From Prevotellaceae bacterium (GTDB taxonomy: Bacteria > Bacteroidota > Bacteroidia > Bacteroidales > UBA932), in NCBI GenBank assembly GCA_031258195.1, contig JAIRNF010000040.1, positions 1-64,000 on the forward strand: a DNA stretch of 64,000 nucleotides, read 5' to 3'. The notes below the pieces were generated by a model that ran no database searches, had not been told where the DNA came from, and saw only the letters and a program-made list of their open reading frames with translations. Made by a program: the position numbers and the translations under genes. This document shows positions 19,360 to 30,857 of this stretch, piece by piece. The number at the start of each line of letters is the position of its first letter. Positions within the stretch are counted from its first letter, which is position 1.

Positions 19360-19410
19360 TTGTTGATAAGTTCTTATGAACACTAATGCTAAAAAATCGT
19401 ATTATTGTAA

Positions 19411-21438
<2,028 letters not shown>

Positions 21439-21440
21439 AT

Positions 21441-21977
21441 ATGTTTAGCAAGCTAAAAGATAAAAAAGGAAAGCAGGCGTTAGAGAAGAAGCTGCATCAC
21501 TTTAAAAGAAATGTAGTGTTTCATAATCTGGATAATACTAAAACGCTTAGTGTACTTTATAAGTACGAAAGCAAGCATTCTGCAGATTTTATATCTAAGC
21601 TTTTTCAGGAGTTTTCTTCGTACGGAATCAAGTGCGAAGCTATAGGTTTTTTTAATGAAAAGAATTTGCCTTTAGAGTATGCTCCTAGGGCTTCTCATGT
21701 TGTAATTTGTCAAGCAGATCTGGCATGGTCGGGCATTCCAAAATCGGAAGAAGTAGAAAAGTTTATTAATGTTGAATACGATATTTTGTTGGATTTATCA
21801 CGAAGCGATGCATTAATTTTTAAGTATATTGCCTCTCTTTCTAAGGCGCAATTTAAAATTGGAAGCGTTGAATATCGTAATAACCCTTACGATTTTATTT
21901 TTATAGAAGATACAAATAGCGATCAATCTTTTGTCGATCAGGTTTTCCGATTCTTAAGATCGATAAAAACAGCATAA
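21441..21977 (+). CDS. DUF6913 family protein
   Basis: A 178-aa cytoplasmic protein resembling the Bacteroidota-specific DUF6913 family. It has a basic start (KLKDKKGKQALEKKLHHFKR), then a mixed alpha/beta body including YDILLDLSRSDALIFKYIASLSKAQFKIG (about 113-141). No catalytic motif is visible and the function is unknown. It is tightly coupled to ligA (2-base spacing) and 23 bases upstream of the TPR gene. Confidence 0.78.
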   Translation: MFSKLKDKKGKQALEKKLHHFKRNVVFHNLDNTKTLSVLYKYESKHSADFISKLFQEFSSYGIKCEAIGFFNEKNLPLEYAPRASHVVICQADLAWSGIPKSEEVEKFINVEYDILLDLSRSDALIFKYIASLSKAQFKIGSVEYRNNPYDFIFIEDTNSDQSFVDQVFRFLRSIKTA

Positions 21978-22000
21978 GCTATAAAAGAATACTTTTTGAC

Positions 22001-23404
22001 ATGGAATATGGCGAAATCGATATAACATCTCTAATTGAGCGTTATGAAAAAATGCATCAAGATGGACAGTTATGCTATTTTGATGTAGAAGATTTCGAGT
22101 CTATAATATCTTATTACCTATACAAAAATAGTACCGAACGAGCGCGCATAGCAATAGACGATGGTATGCATCTTCACCCGAGTTCGCTGGAGTTGAAGCT
22201 AAAGCTAATCGAAGTTGAGGTTGAGGATGAATGTTGGCAGAATGCTCTCTCGTTAATAGGCGAAATAAAAAGTTACGCGTTTAGCTTCAAGGCGGAAATA
22301 GCTGTGCTTGAAGCGCGGGCTATGCTTTTGCAGCAAAATGTTGATGAAGCAATAGCTACAATAGACCATTTGATTGAAACTCACCTTAATGTAAAAGATA
22401 TAGATTTACAAACGTTTGCCGGAGATTTACTTAATGTTTCTGAGTACGCGCATGCCGCCCGTTATCTTGAGTTTATGCGTAAGCATTATGGTAACATTGG
22501 TAACCTTTTACTTGATTTAGCCTATTGTTATGAAAGGCTAGACGATAGAGAGCGTGCAATTAAAATTTATCAGAAATACCTAGACGAAAATCCGTTTAGC
22601 ACGTTGGCATGGTTTGAGCTGGCAAAGCTATACGAACAAGACAGACAGTATGGCAACGCGATACAAGCGTACGATTTTGTACTAACAATAGATTCTGCGT
22701 ATTTTGATGCATACTGTGCTAAAGCCGACTTACAGATAGCGGAAGGTGAACATATAAAAGCCATAGAAACATTACAAAGCTTATTAGATGAAGATATCAA
22801 CAATACCAGAGCGTTGTATGTAATAGGCGAGTGCTACGAAAAGTTAGGGAGCCTAAATGATGCATTAAAAAGCTATTTACAGCTTATCGAGTATAACGAT
22901 ATCTATGCCGATGCCTATTACGCTGCTGCTTTTGTTTTAAAAGACTTAGGTCGGATTCAGGAGTGCATGTCTTTCTTAAAAAAAGCTACCGTTCTAGAGC
23001 CTACCAGCAGCGAGTATTTTTATGGGCTAGGCAAAGTAATGATGGAGTACGGACAGTATAACGAAGCCATAAACGCCTTTAAAGGTGCGTTAGAGAACGA
23101 TAAGTACGATTTTGAATCGTGGTTGTTATTGGCGGAGTTATATGCATCAATGGATTTCGGTAAGGCATTGTCGCTGCTGGAGCAAGCGTCTGACTATCTT
23201 TACGACATACCAGAGATAAGTTATAGAATTGCTGCGCTATACTTCTTAACCGCCGAGATGGATAAGTGCGTTGAGCATTTCGAACGGGCTGTATTGCTGG
23301 ATGCAGAAAAAGCTGACGGGTTTTTCGATATCTGTCCCGCGGCAAGGCATGATGAAAGAATAATGACAGTATATATAAATAATAAAATCAAAAACTCTAT
23401 ATGA
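22001..23404 (+). CDS. Tetratricopeptide repeat protein
   Basis: 467 aa made largely of TPR units, for example NLLLDLAYCYERLDDRERAIKIYQKYLDENP and TSSEYFYGLGKVMMEYGQYNEAINAFKGAL. No signal peptide is seen, so it is probably a cytoplasmic scaffold. The partners are unknown. Its TGA stop overlaps the ATG of the next gene (ATGA at 23401-23404), which implies translational coupling and shows that TGA is a real stop here. Confidence 0.88.
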   Translation: MEYGEIDITSLIERYEKMHQDGQLCYFDVEDFESIISYYLYKNSTERARIAIDDGMHLHPSSLELKLKLIEVEVEDECWQNALSLIGEIKSYAFSFKAEIAVLEARAMLLQQNVDEAIATIDHLIETHLNVKDIDLQTFAGDLLNVSEYAHAARYLEFMRKHYGNIGNLLLDLAYCYERLDDRERAIKIYQKYLDENPFSTLAWFELAKLYEQDRQYGNAIQAYDFVLTIDSAYFDAYCAKADLQIAEGEHIKAIETLQSLLDEDINNTRALYVIGECYEKLGSLNDALKSYLQLIEYNDIYADAYYAAAFVLKDLGRIQECMSFLKKATVLEPTSSEYFYGLGKVMMEYGQYNEAINAFKGALENDKYDFESWLLLAELYASMDFGKALSLLEQASDYLYDIPEISYRIAALYFLTAEMDKCVEHFERAVLLDAEKADGFFDICPAARHDERIMTVYINNKIKNSI

Positions 23405-24159
23405 TTCACCACCTTCCCCATGTTCCTGAGCGAACAGAAAAACCTAGATCCGTTGGGCTTACAATAGTTATGGATAAAGGGTTAAGCGTTAGAGAAGCAG
23501 AAAACCTAGTCGATTCTTCGGCAGATTATATTGATTTTTTAAAGCTTGGATTTGGGACAGCGCTTGTATCTAAAAAGTTAGAAGAAAAAATTAAAGTATA
23601 TCAATCTGCCGGACTTAAGGTCCATTTTGGCGGAACGATGTTCGAACTTTTTATCATTCGTGGTTTATTTGACGAGTTTCGGAAGCTTGTTGATAGATAT
23701 AATGTTGATCTGGTTGAAGTTTCTGACGGTTCGATGGAAATGAACCACGATCAAAAATGCGAGTATATCCGGATTTTATCAAAAGAGCGTACCGTTATTT
23801 CCGAAGTTGGCTCTAAGCAAGCAGGCGTTATAATTCCTGACGAAGATTGGGTTAGCATGATGAATACGGAGTTGCAAGCCGGCTCATTTAAGGTTATTGC
23901 CGAAGCCCGCGAAGCAGGTAATACCGGTATCTATAAATCTGATGGTTCGCTCGAAAAGCATCTTGTAGATTCTATTATCCATAACGTACCTATAGATGAC
24001 GTAATTTGGGAAACTCCTGCAAAATCACAGCAAGTTGCCTTTGTAAAGATGTTTGGTGCTAATGTAAACCTTGGTAATATTGCTCCTACAGAAGTTATAT
24101 CGCTCGAAACAATTCGCAGAGGGCTTAGAGGTGATACTTTCTTTCACTTTCTTCCGTAA
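23401..24159 (+). CDS. Phosphosulfolactate synthase-like protein (ComA family)
   Basis: A 252-aa TIM-barrel enzyme of the ComA family, which adds sulfite to phosphoenolpyruvate in coenzyme M and sulfolactate synthesis. Family-typical blocks are GLTIVMDKGLS (near residue 20), DYIDFLKLGFGT, VHFGGTMFEL, VEVSDGSMEM and GLRGDTFF at the C-terminus. Bacteroidota carry this homologue without making coenzyme M, so the real product may be a sulfolactate-type or sulfonolipid-related compound. It is translationally coupled to the TPR gene. Confidence 0.85.
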   Translation: MIHHLPHVPERTEKPRSVGLTIVMDKGLSVREAENLVDSSADYIDFLKLGFGTALVSKKLEEKIKVYQSAGLKVHFGGTMFELFIIRGLFDEFRKLVDRYNVDLVEVSDGSMEMNHDQKCEYIRILSKERTVISEVGSKQAGVIIPDEDWVSMMNTELQAGSFKVIAEAREAGNTGIYKSDGSLEKHLVDSIIHNVPIDDVIWETPAKSQQVAFVKMFGANVNLGNIAPTEVISLETIRRGLRGDTFFHFLP

Positions 24160-24193
24160 GACTCATTTTATAGAATAGTACTTTTCCTTACCC

Positions 24194-24258
24194 GTCATTT
24201 CGAACGAAGTGAGAAATCTATTGAATTATAGCGGATTTCCCATTTCGTTCGAAATGAT
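24194..24258. repeat. Dispersed palindromic element
   Basis: GTCATTTCGAACGAAGTGAG on the left is matched in reverse complement by a degenerate arm ending GTTCGAAATGAT on the right. It lies between the ComA-like gene and the promoter of the nuclease gene, and belongs to the same family as the copies at 46417, 48038 and 55990. Confidence 0.75.
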
Positions 24259-24270
24259 AATAAGATTCTG

Positions 24271-24278
24271 TACATTTG
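24271..24278 (+). promoter_or_regulatory. Putative -7 promoter box for the AddB-like gene
   Basis: TACATTTG, 17 bases before the ATG at 24296. It argues against the upstream in-frame ATG at 24209, which lies inside a palindromic element. Confidence 0.55.
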
Positions 24279-24295
24279 TGTATAAATCTTTTAGC

Positions 24296-27163
24296 ATGTC
24301 TTGTACGCCATTTCTTCAAAATATAGCCGTAGATTTGTGGAATCGGTTTGGCACTCAGCTGTCAGACCTCACAATTGTACTCCCTACACGCAGAGCGAAG
24401 CTATATCTTACCGAATACTTTGCGCAACTTATTGAGAAGCCGATTTGGCAACCTACATATATGACCATAGAGGAGCTGATGGCGAGCAATTCCAGCCTAA
24501 AGTTGGCTGATACATACCAGCTTCTAATTGAGCTATATAAGGTTTATATAAAGCATAAGCAATCTGGAGAGACATTCGATCATTTCTACTTTTGGGGCGA
24601 AGCCATGCTTGCCGATTTCGATAGCATAGATAAATATCGTATAAATGCAAAATCGTTGTTTCAGAATCTTGCCGACCAAAAAGAGCTAAGTGGCGATTTT
24701 TCTTTTTTAGATGAGGAACAAATACAGCTTATTCAATCGTTCTGGCAGTCGTTTAATCCTAATTTAAAAGATAGTATACAGCAACGATTTCTGGAAATAT
24801 GGAATGTGCTTTATCCCGTATATGCTGATTTTAAGAATAGCCTTCGGGATAAAGGTATTGCCTATGAAGGGATGATTTCAAGGCGGCTGGTAGAAGACAT
24901 GGAGGAAGGGAAGATATCCGAAACCTTTAATGGTATGTTTGCATTTATAGGTTTGAACGCTCTGAACGAATGCGAAAAAAGCCTACTTCGTTTTCTGAAA
25001 AAGCAGCAAAAAGCTCTATTCTACTGGGATTACGATAAATACTATACAACGGATGTACAGCAAGAAGCAGGACAATTTATCCGAAAAAATATTAGAGAGT
25101 TTTCTCCTGAAAAAGTAAAGGACTCTTTTCAATCTTTCAAGCTGCCAAAAGATATAAGAGCAATAGCGTCTACAGGGGAAGTAATGCAGGCAAAAGTTGC
25201 ACCATTGCTGCTTGAAGAGCTGAAGAGCGCTCAGAAAGATAAAGCTGAAGAAGCAGCAAGAACGGCAATTGTCCTCTCTAACGAAAACCTTTTAATGCCT
25301 TTGCTATATGCGCTTCCGGACGAAGACGTTAATGTTACGATGGGCTATCCATTCAGCCATACTGCCGTATTCAGCCTGTCAGACCTATTGATACAGCTGC
25401 AGCGTAATAGCAAAACTCCAAAGAACGGAAACGTGTCTTTTTATCATAAAGATGTACAAGCAGTACTTAGCCATCCGTACATTAAAGGTCTGACGGGAAG
25501 CACAAGCGATTCGCTACTTCAAAATATAGTAAAGAATAACAGGGTTTATATCGGAGAAAAGTTCTTTGAACAAAACAGCTCTGTACAACAGATTTTTAGA
25601 GGTATATCCGACTATACCTCAATGATAGACTATCTCTCAGCAATTTTTAATCAGCTTGTCGATATTAAGTTAGAGGATGATACGGCACTTCGTAAAGAGT
25701 ATATATACTATTTTTTGTCTTCTATCCATAAGCTGAAAAAAGCGATTAACGATGAAAAATTGACTATTGGGCTACCCGTTTTTCTTAGCCTGCTACATAT
25801 CAGCCTTCGTAACATCCGTATTCCATTTACAGGCGAACCATTATCGGGTATTCAGGTAATGGGGGTTCTTGAAACCCGCGCTCTCGATTTTAAGAACGTT
25901 ATTATCCTTTCATTCAGCGAGGGAGTATTTCCTGCTCCAATATCGTCGGCATCATTTATTCCACACAATCTTCGAAAAGGCTTTGGTTTGCCTGTAATAG
26001 AAGAGCATGAAGCTATGTATGCCTATAATTTCTACAGGCTAGTACAAAGAGCAAAAAACGTTAGATTGATCTATAGCGCTAGGACTGACGGGAGCGATAT
26101 CGGAGAGCCCAGCCGTTATTTGTATCAGCTGAAAATGGAGTCGGAGCATACGGTAAAGGAGGAAACGTTCTCTTACAGCATAACAATTGATAAAAAAGAG
26201 CCCATTGTTATAGAGAAATCAAAAGAGCTGCTTGGTAAGCTGGAAAGCCGTGCTACGGCAGGCTTGTCGCCAAGTGCTATAAGCACATATATAGCATGCC
26301 CTTTACAATTTTATTTCAAGTATCTGTTGGCTATAAAAGAGCAGGACGAGGTTGAAGAGGATGTAAATATGGTGTTGTTTGGTAATATCCTTCACCATAC
26401 TATCGAGAAATTGTACCATCCGTACCTTAACAAAGCTCTTGGTAGAGAAACAATATATTCACTTAGCCGCGATACCGATAGAATTAAAGCTGCCGTTAAT
26501 GTTTCGTTTGCTGAGGTTTACTATTGCAGCGACAGCTTACCCGACGATTTTGAACAAAACGGTCGTTTATCCATTATTAGAGATATGGTGATGCGTTATG
26601 TTCGGGGTATTCTAAAGTACGATATGACGAAAACGCCCTTTGTGTTAAAAATGCTGGAGAATGAAATAAAGCTTCCGTATGTTTTTTTTACGGCAAACGG
26701 CAAGCAAAAAGAAATTTATCTAAAGGGAATACTCGATAGGGTGGACGAAGTAAATGGAAATATGCATATTGTTGACTATAAAACGGGAAAGAATAAGCGG
26801 GAATTTAAAGGCGTAGATGCCTTGTTTTCCGATTCGAATGACGAGCAGAATGGAGCTGTTTTTCAAACTTTTTTATATGCGTTGATGTATGAAAAAGAAA
26901 ATGGTACAAGTAAGCTGGTAGTTCCTACGCTATATTTTATTCGCGACATGTATGGCGGCGATTACAGCGCTAAAGTTATCGAACGTAAATCGCGCAGTGT
27001 ACAAGAAGAGGTAAGCGATTTTTCTTTTTACCGGAATGAATTTACCCAAAGATTCGATCGGCTTTTGTCCGATCTTTTTGATGCTGAGCAGCCGTTTGTA
27101 CAAACCAACGATACGCAAATTTGCGCGACAAGGTGTCCGTTTAAGATAATTTGTAATAGATAA
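24296..27163 (+). CDS. PD-(D/E)XK nuclease/helicase-like protein (AddB-like)
   Basis: About 955 aa. The N-terminal half resembles an inactivated UvrD-type helicase, as in AddB: LTIVLPTRRAK stands where Walker A would be. The C-terminus is a RecB-type nuclease with GNILHHTIEKLYHPYL, GILDRVDEV and IVDYKTGK catalytic elements. An iron-sulfur staple is likely, formed by a Cys in IACPLQFYFKYLL and C-x3-C-x5-C at the extreme C-terminus. It processes double-strand breaks. No addA gene is in the window. Confidence 0.87.
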   Translation: MSCTPFLQNIAVDLWNRFGTQLSDLTIVLPTRRAKLYLTEYFAQLIEKPIWQPTYMTIEELMASNSSLKLADTYQLLIELYKVYIKHKQSGETFDHFYFWGEAMLADFDSIDKYRINAKSLFQNLADQKELSGDFSFLDEEQIQLIQSFWQSFNPNLKDSIQQRFLEIWNVLYPVYADFKNSLRDKGIAYEGMISRRLVEDMEEGKISETFNGMFAFIGLNALNECEKSLLRFLKKQQKALFYWDYDKYYTTDVQQEAGQFIRKNIREFSPEKVKDSFQSFKLPKDIRAIASTGEVMQAKVAPLLLEELKSAQKDKAEEAARTAIVLSNENLLMPLLYALPDEDVNVTMGYPFSHTAVFSLSDLLIQLQRNSKTPKNGNVSFYHKDVQAVLSHPYIKGLTGSTSDSLLQNIVKNNRVYIGEKFFEQNSSVQQIFRGISDYTSMIDYLSAIFNQLVDIKLEDDTALRKEYIYYFLSSIHKLKKAINDEKLTIGLPVFLSLLHISLRNIRIPFTGEPLSGIQVMGVLETRALDFKNVIILSFSEGVFPAPISSASFIPHNLRKGFGLPVIEEHEAMYAYNFYRLVQRAKNVRLIYSARTDGSDIGEPSRYLYQLKMESEHTVKEETFSYSITIDKKEPIVIEKSKELLGKLESRATAGLSPSAISTYIACPLQFYFKYLLAIKEQDEVEEDVNMVLFGNILHHTIEKLYHPYLNKALGRETIYSLSRDTDRIKAAVNVSFAEVYYCSDSLPDDFEQNGRLSIIRDMVMRYVRGILKYDMTKTPFVLKMLENEIKLPYVFFTANGKQKEIYLKGILDRVDEVNGNMHIVDYKTGKNKREFKGVDALFSDSNDEQNGAVFQTFLYALMYEKENGTSKLVVPTLYFIRDMYGGDYSAKVIERKSRSVQEEVSDFSFYRNEFTQRFDRLLSDLFDAEQPFVQTNDTQICATRCPFKIICNR

Positions 27164-27226
27164 CCCTGCTATGTATTGTTATTTTGACTAAATTTAAAGT
27201 TTATTTCGCCTAAAGGATAGAGATTT

Positions 27227-29290
27227 ATGAATTCTTCATCGCCTCGTAACTATAAAATACTGCTATGTTTCATAATAGCGGGCATACTCATAATATTTGC
27301 CCTTCCGCGAGAAGCACAATTCGGCTACGAGTTTAGCAAAGGAAAGCCGTGGACGCATGAAAACCTAGTGGCGCCTTTCGATTTTCCTATCTATAAATCT
27401 GCCGAAGAGTTGGCGCAAGAAAAGAAGGTTGTAGAGCAAACCTATACCCCTTATTTTAAAGCGGATAGTGCTGTTATTCAGAAAAATGTAAAACAGTTGT
27501 CGGATGATTTCGATAAGCTGAATTTGGGGCTTAATGCAAATCTTAAAAAAACTTTAGCTGATGAGCTGGGCTTAATATACAAACGAGGAGTATGGAAAAA
27601 AGAAGAGCTTCCTGCAAATTTTCAGGAAAGATCTATGCTTATTGTTTCTATTATAAATGACAATGAATCTGAGGACCAGCCGGCATCCCAGCTATACACA
27701 AACGAAAGCGCCCATACCTATCTACGTAGAAAAGTTCAGGATTGTTGCGGAATAGATCAGCTTATTTTGCTGACATCGGCTATTGATCTGAGGAAATATA
27801 TAGAGCCTAACCTAAGCTACGATGCCAAAACTACCCAGCAGGTTAAAGATAATGAGCTGGCAAATATCCCGATAACAAAGGGAGGCGTGAAAGAAGGCGA
27901 CAAGATAATTGATGAAGGCGAGGTTGTTGGTGCTACAGAGTACCAGCTATTAGATTCGTTGCGTAAGGAGTATAAAGGAAAAACGGGCTACACGGGCAAT
28001 TTCTGGCTATTGTTTTTAGGACAGATTTTGCTTGTATCGATGTGCTTAGCTACATTATGTATCCTCTTGAAGCTATTACGCTCTGATGTATTATTAAGAG
28101 TGATGAGCGTTGTATTTATACTAATGCTTATTGTCTTATTTTCGTTCTTATTTTTCTTTGTACAGAAGGCAGGAATTAGCGCGCAAAAGCCATGGTTTAA
28201 TGTTTTTATTGTTCCAATAACAATTATACCGATATATATCAGCACATTTTTTAGCGTTCGTCCGGCAATTATTACATACTGGGTCGTGCTAATGCTATTT
28301 GGATTTTACGCTCCCGATAGCTTCGAGTTCATATTCTTGAGCTTTGTTGCGGGGGTAGCATCCGTTATCAGCTTCAGAACAATGTACAGACGAGGGCGAT
28401 TGTTTGTCTCTATGGGGATGGTACTGGCTGCTTACGTTGTATCATATCTGGCTATTCACTCTGTACAAGATGGCTCTTTTGGCGATATCAGCTGGATATA
28501 CTTGCTTAACTTCGGACTAAACACATTCTTCCTGTTAACGGCATATCAGCTGGTATATTTATTCGAAAAGATGTTTGGCTTTTTATCTAATGTTACGTTG
28601 ATGGAGCTAAGCGACACCAACCGTAAATTGCTACGTACGTTGGCAGAGAATGCTCCCGGAACATTTCAGCATTCGATGCAGGTTGCAAATCTTGCCGAAG
28701 ATGTGATTCGCGAGATAGGCGGAAATCCGCTACTGGTTCGTTGTGGTGCACTTTATCACGATATTGGAAAGTTGGAAAATCCGGCATACTTTATAGAGAA
28801 TCAAGCATCGGGATTTAATCCGCATGAGCTGCTGGAACCGGAGCAAAGCGCTGCAATTCTTATCGGTCATGTTGAATATGGAGTACAGCTGGCAAAGAAG
28901 TATAATTTGCCAAATGCAATAGTAGATTTTATTCGTACGCACCACGGTACATCCAGAACGTTTTATTTTTATAGTAAGTATAAAGAGAAGCATCCCGACG
29001 CTACCGATTTTTCTATGTTCGAGTATCCCGGACCATCGCCAATGAGCAAAGAAACAGCCGTAGTTATGATGGCTGATAGCGTTGAGGCGGCATCGCGTAC
29101 GTTGTCTCCTATAAATGTTGAAACTATAGATAATCTGGTAGAAAAGATTATAAACGGACAACGACAGAACGGCTATTTCGATAATGTTAGTATGACGTTT
29201 AAGGATATAACAGAGGCAAAACGTATCCTTAAAAAGAAGTTGGGCAATATTTATCATGCCCGTATCGAATATCCGGAAGAAAAAAGTTAG
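27227..29290 (+). CDS. PgpH-like membrane HD phosphohydrolase (7TMR-HDED/7TM-7TMR_HD)
   Basis: 687 aa. An N-terminal membrane anchor (residues 8-25) precedes an extracytoplasmic 7TMR-HDED domain (about 35-260). About seven transmembrane helices follow (270-460), then a cytoplasmic HD domain with HSMQVANLAEDV, YHDIGKLENP and RTHHGT metal-binding motifs. Members such as Listeria PgpH hydrolyse cyclic di-AMP; that activity is inferred here. It lies upstream of the hydrogenase-like pair with a 55-base gap that contains a likely promoter. Confidence 0.9.
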   Translation: MNSSSPRNYKILLCFIIAGILIIFALPREAQFGYEFSKGKPWTHENLVAPFDFPIYKSAEELAQEKKVVEQTYTPYFKADSAVIQKNVKQLSDDFDKLNLGLNANLKKTLADELGLIYKRGVWKKEELPANFQERSMLIVSIINDNESEDQPASQLYTNESAHTYLRRKVQDCCGIDQLILLTSAIDLRKYIEPNLSYDAKTTQQVKDNELANIPITKGGVKEGDKIIDEGEVVGATEYQLLDSLRKEYKGKTGYTGNFWLLFLGQILLVSMCLATLCILLKLLRSDVLLRVMSVVFILMLIVLFSFLFFFVQKAGISAQKPWFNVFIVPITIIPIYISTFFSVRPAIITYWVVLMLFGFYAPDSFEFIFLSFVAGVASVISFRTMYRRGRLFVSMGMVLAAYVVSYLAIHSVQDGSFGDISWIYLLNFGLNTFFLLTAYQLVYLFEKMFGFLSNVTLMELSDTNRKLLRTLAENAPGTFQHSMQVANLAEDVIREIGGNPLLVRCGALYHDIGKLENPAYFIENQASGFNPHELLEPEQSAAILIGHVEYGVQLAKKYNLPNAIVDFIRTHHGTSRTFYFYSKYKEKHPDATDFSMFEYPGPSPMSKETAVVMMADSVEAASRTLSPINVETIDNLVEKIINGQRQNGYFDNVSMTFKDITEAKRILKKKLGNIYHARIEYPEEKS

Positions 29291-29345
29291 CTATTTGTCT
29301 TTTCTATTTGCTAAATTTGTGCGGTAGGATTAGCGCTTAAATACA

Positions 29346-30851
29346 ATGGTGGAAGTTGAAAATGGCTCCAGCCTCGACATCGGTGAAATTCCAATAGTAT
29401 CATACAACCAATTCTATGCCGAAGTGGACAGGTTGATGGAAAATACTAGCGTACACTGCGTATCATACTACGCAGTCCCCTCCGATGATAATTTTACGTT
29501 TTACTGCTGCTTAGCCGATGACGAAGAGCATAAGCTATATGTATTGGGACACGAGCAAAAGAAGGAGAATGTAACCTTACCTTCGTTAACAAGCAAGCAC
29601 TACGCGTTTCATTGTTTCGAACGTGAGATACATGAGAATTTCGGCATAAATTTCTCCGATCATCCCTGGCTAAAACCTATCAGATATCCTGCTAATCGCT
29701 ATAATCAGCATAATGTTATAGAGAATTATCCTTTCTACTCTATTGATAGCGATGAGCTGCACGAAGTTGGTGTAGGACCAATACACGCAGGCGTTATCGA
29801 ACCGGGACATTTTCGCTTTATCTGTAACGGCGAGAAAGTCTTACACCTTGAGATCATGCTTGGTTATCAGCACAGAGGCGTAGAAGAGCTAATGCTGACA
29901 AAGCACACCACCTTGCGACGCTCTATTTTAGTTGAAAGCATTGCGGGAGATACAGCTATTGGGCATTCGTTGGCTTTTGCTATGAATATGGAGTCGTTGG
30001 CGGGTATTGATGTGCCGGATAGATTACAGCTAGAGCGAATAATAGCGTTAGAACTGGAGCGTATTGCTATTCATATCGGAGATACCGGCGCGTTGTGCAT
30101 GGATATTGCCTACCAGCTGGGGCAGGTAGCATGCGAAGCATTGCGAACTATTGTTATCAATACAACACAGCTATGGTGCGGTAATCGGTTTGGTAAAGGG
30201 TTTATTCGTCCGGCAGGGTCTGGCTATCCGCTTACGTCGGAGGTTGCCCGGCAGGTACTCGAAAATATGGAAACGGTAGAACAGCGGTACAAGCAGCTTA
30301 CGAATCGTATTTATACTTTACCCAGCGTACTTGCCCGTTTTGAGGAGATAGGGATACTTACCCCAAAGCAAGCGCATTTAACAGGTATAGTGGGGCCTGC
30401 CGCTAAGGCATCAAGCCATAAGCGCGATATACGTTTTAGCCATCCATTTCAGTACTATAGACACTTAGAGTTCTTGCCTGTAGTAATGGAAACGGGAGAT
30501 GTACTTTCCAGAGCAATGATGCGTAGATACGAAGTTGAGCAATCGATAGAGCTGGTTAAGCTGCTGCTGAAGAAGCGTCAATCAATGATTAGTGAAGAAG
30601 TACCTAAGCCAAACTACAGCTTACAGCTGAAGCCGAATACATTTTCCATCTCGTTGGTAGAAGGTTGGCGAGGAGAGATATGCCATTCTGCTATAACCGA
30701 CGAGAATGGAAATATTGTTCACTATAAAGTAAAAGACCCCTCATTGCACAGTTGGATGGGATTAGCGCTGGCGGTAAGGAATCAGGAGATATCCGATTTT
30801 CCTATATGTAACAAGAGCTTTAACCTGTCTTATTGTGGACACGATTTATAG
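29346..30851 (+). CDS. HycE/NuoCD-like large subunit lacking NiFe ligands
   Basis: 501 aa. The N-terminal third resembles a 30-kDa (NuoC-like) domain, ending around EREIHENFGINFSDHPWLKPIRYP. The rest is the 49-kDa/hydrogenase large-subunit fold (VGVGPIHAGVIEPGHFRF, LEIMLGYQHRGVEELM). The N-terminal CxxC that binds nickel in HycE is replaced by GDTAIGH (201-207), and the C-terminal DPCxxC by PICNKSFNLSYCGHDL (486-501). It therefore should not bind a NiFe site. This resembles energy-converting hydrogenase-related (Ehr) or complex I-type proteins. TAAATTTG at 29312-29319 may be its promoter. The small subunit gene follows after 6 bases. Confidence 0.85.
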   Translation: MVEVENGSSLDIGEIPIVSYNQFYAEVDRLMENTSVHCVSYYAVPSDDNFTFYCCLADDEEHKLYVLGHEQKKENVTLPSLTSKHYAFHCFEREIHENFGINFSDHPWLKPIRYPANRYNQHNVIENYPFYSIDSDELHEVGVGPIHAGVIEPGHFRFICNGEKVLHLEIMLGYQHRGVEELMLTKHTTLRRSILVESIAGDTAIGHSLAFAMNMESLAGIDVPDRLQLERIIALELERIAIHIGDTGALCMDIAYQLGQVACEALRTIVINTTQLWCGNRFGKGFIRPAGSGYPLTSEVARQVLENMETVEQRYKQLTNRIYTLPSVLARFEEIGILTPKQAHLTGIVGPAAKASSHKRDIRFSHPFQYYRHLEFLPVVMETGDVLSRAMMRRYEVEQSIELVKLLLKKRQSMISEEVPKPNYSLQLKPNTFSISLVEGWRGEICHSAITDENGNIVHYKVKDPSLHSWMGLALAVRNQEISDFPICNKSFNLSYCGHDL

Positions 30852-30857
30852 ACGAAT

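Noticed and set aside
24209-24295. An upstream start for the AddB-like nuclease
   Set aside because: This stretch is palindromic element and promoter sequence. The -7 box at 24271 and the ATG at 24296 fit better.
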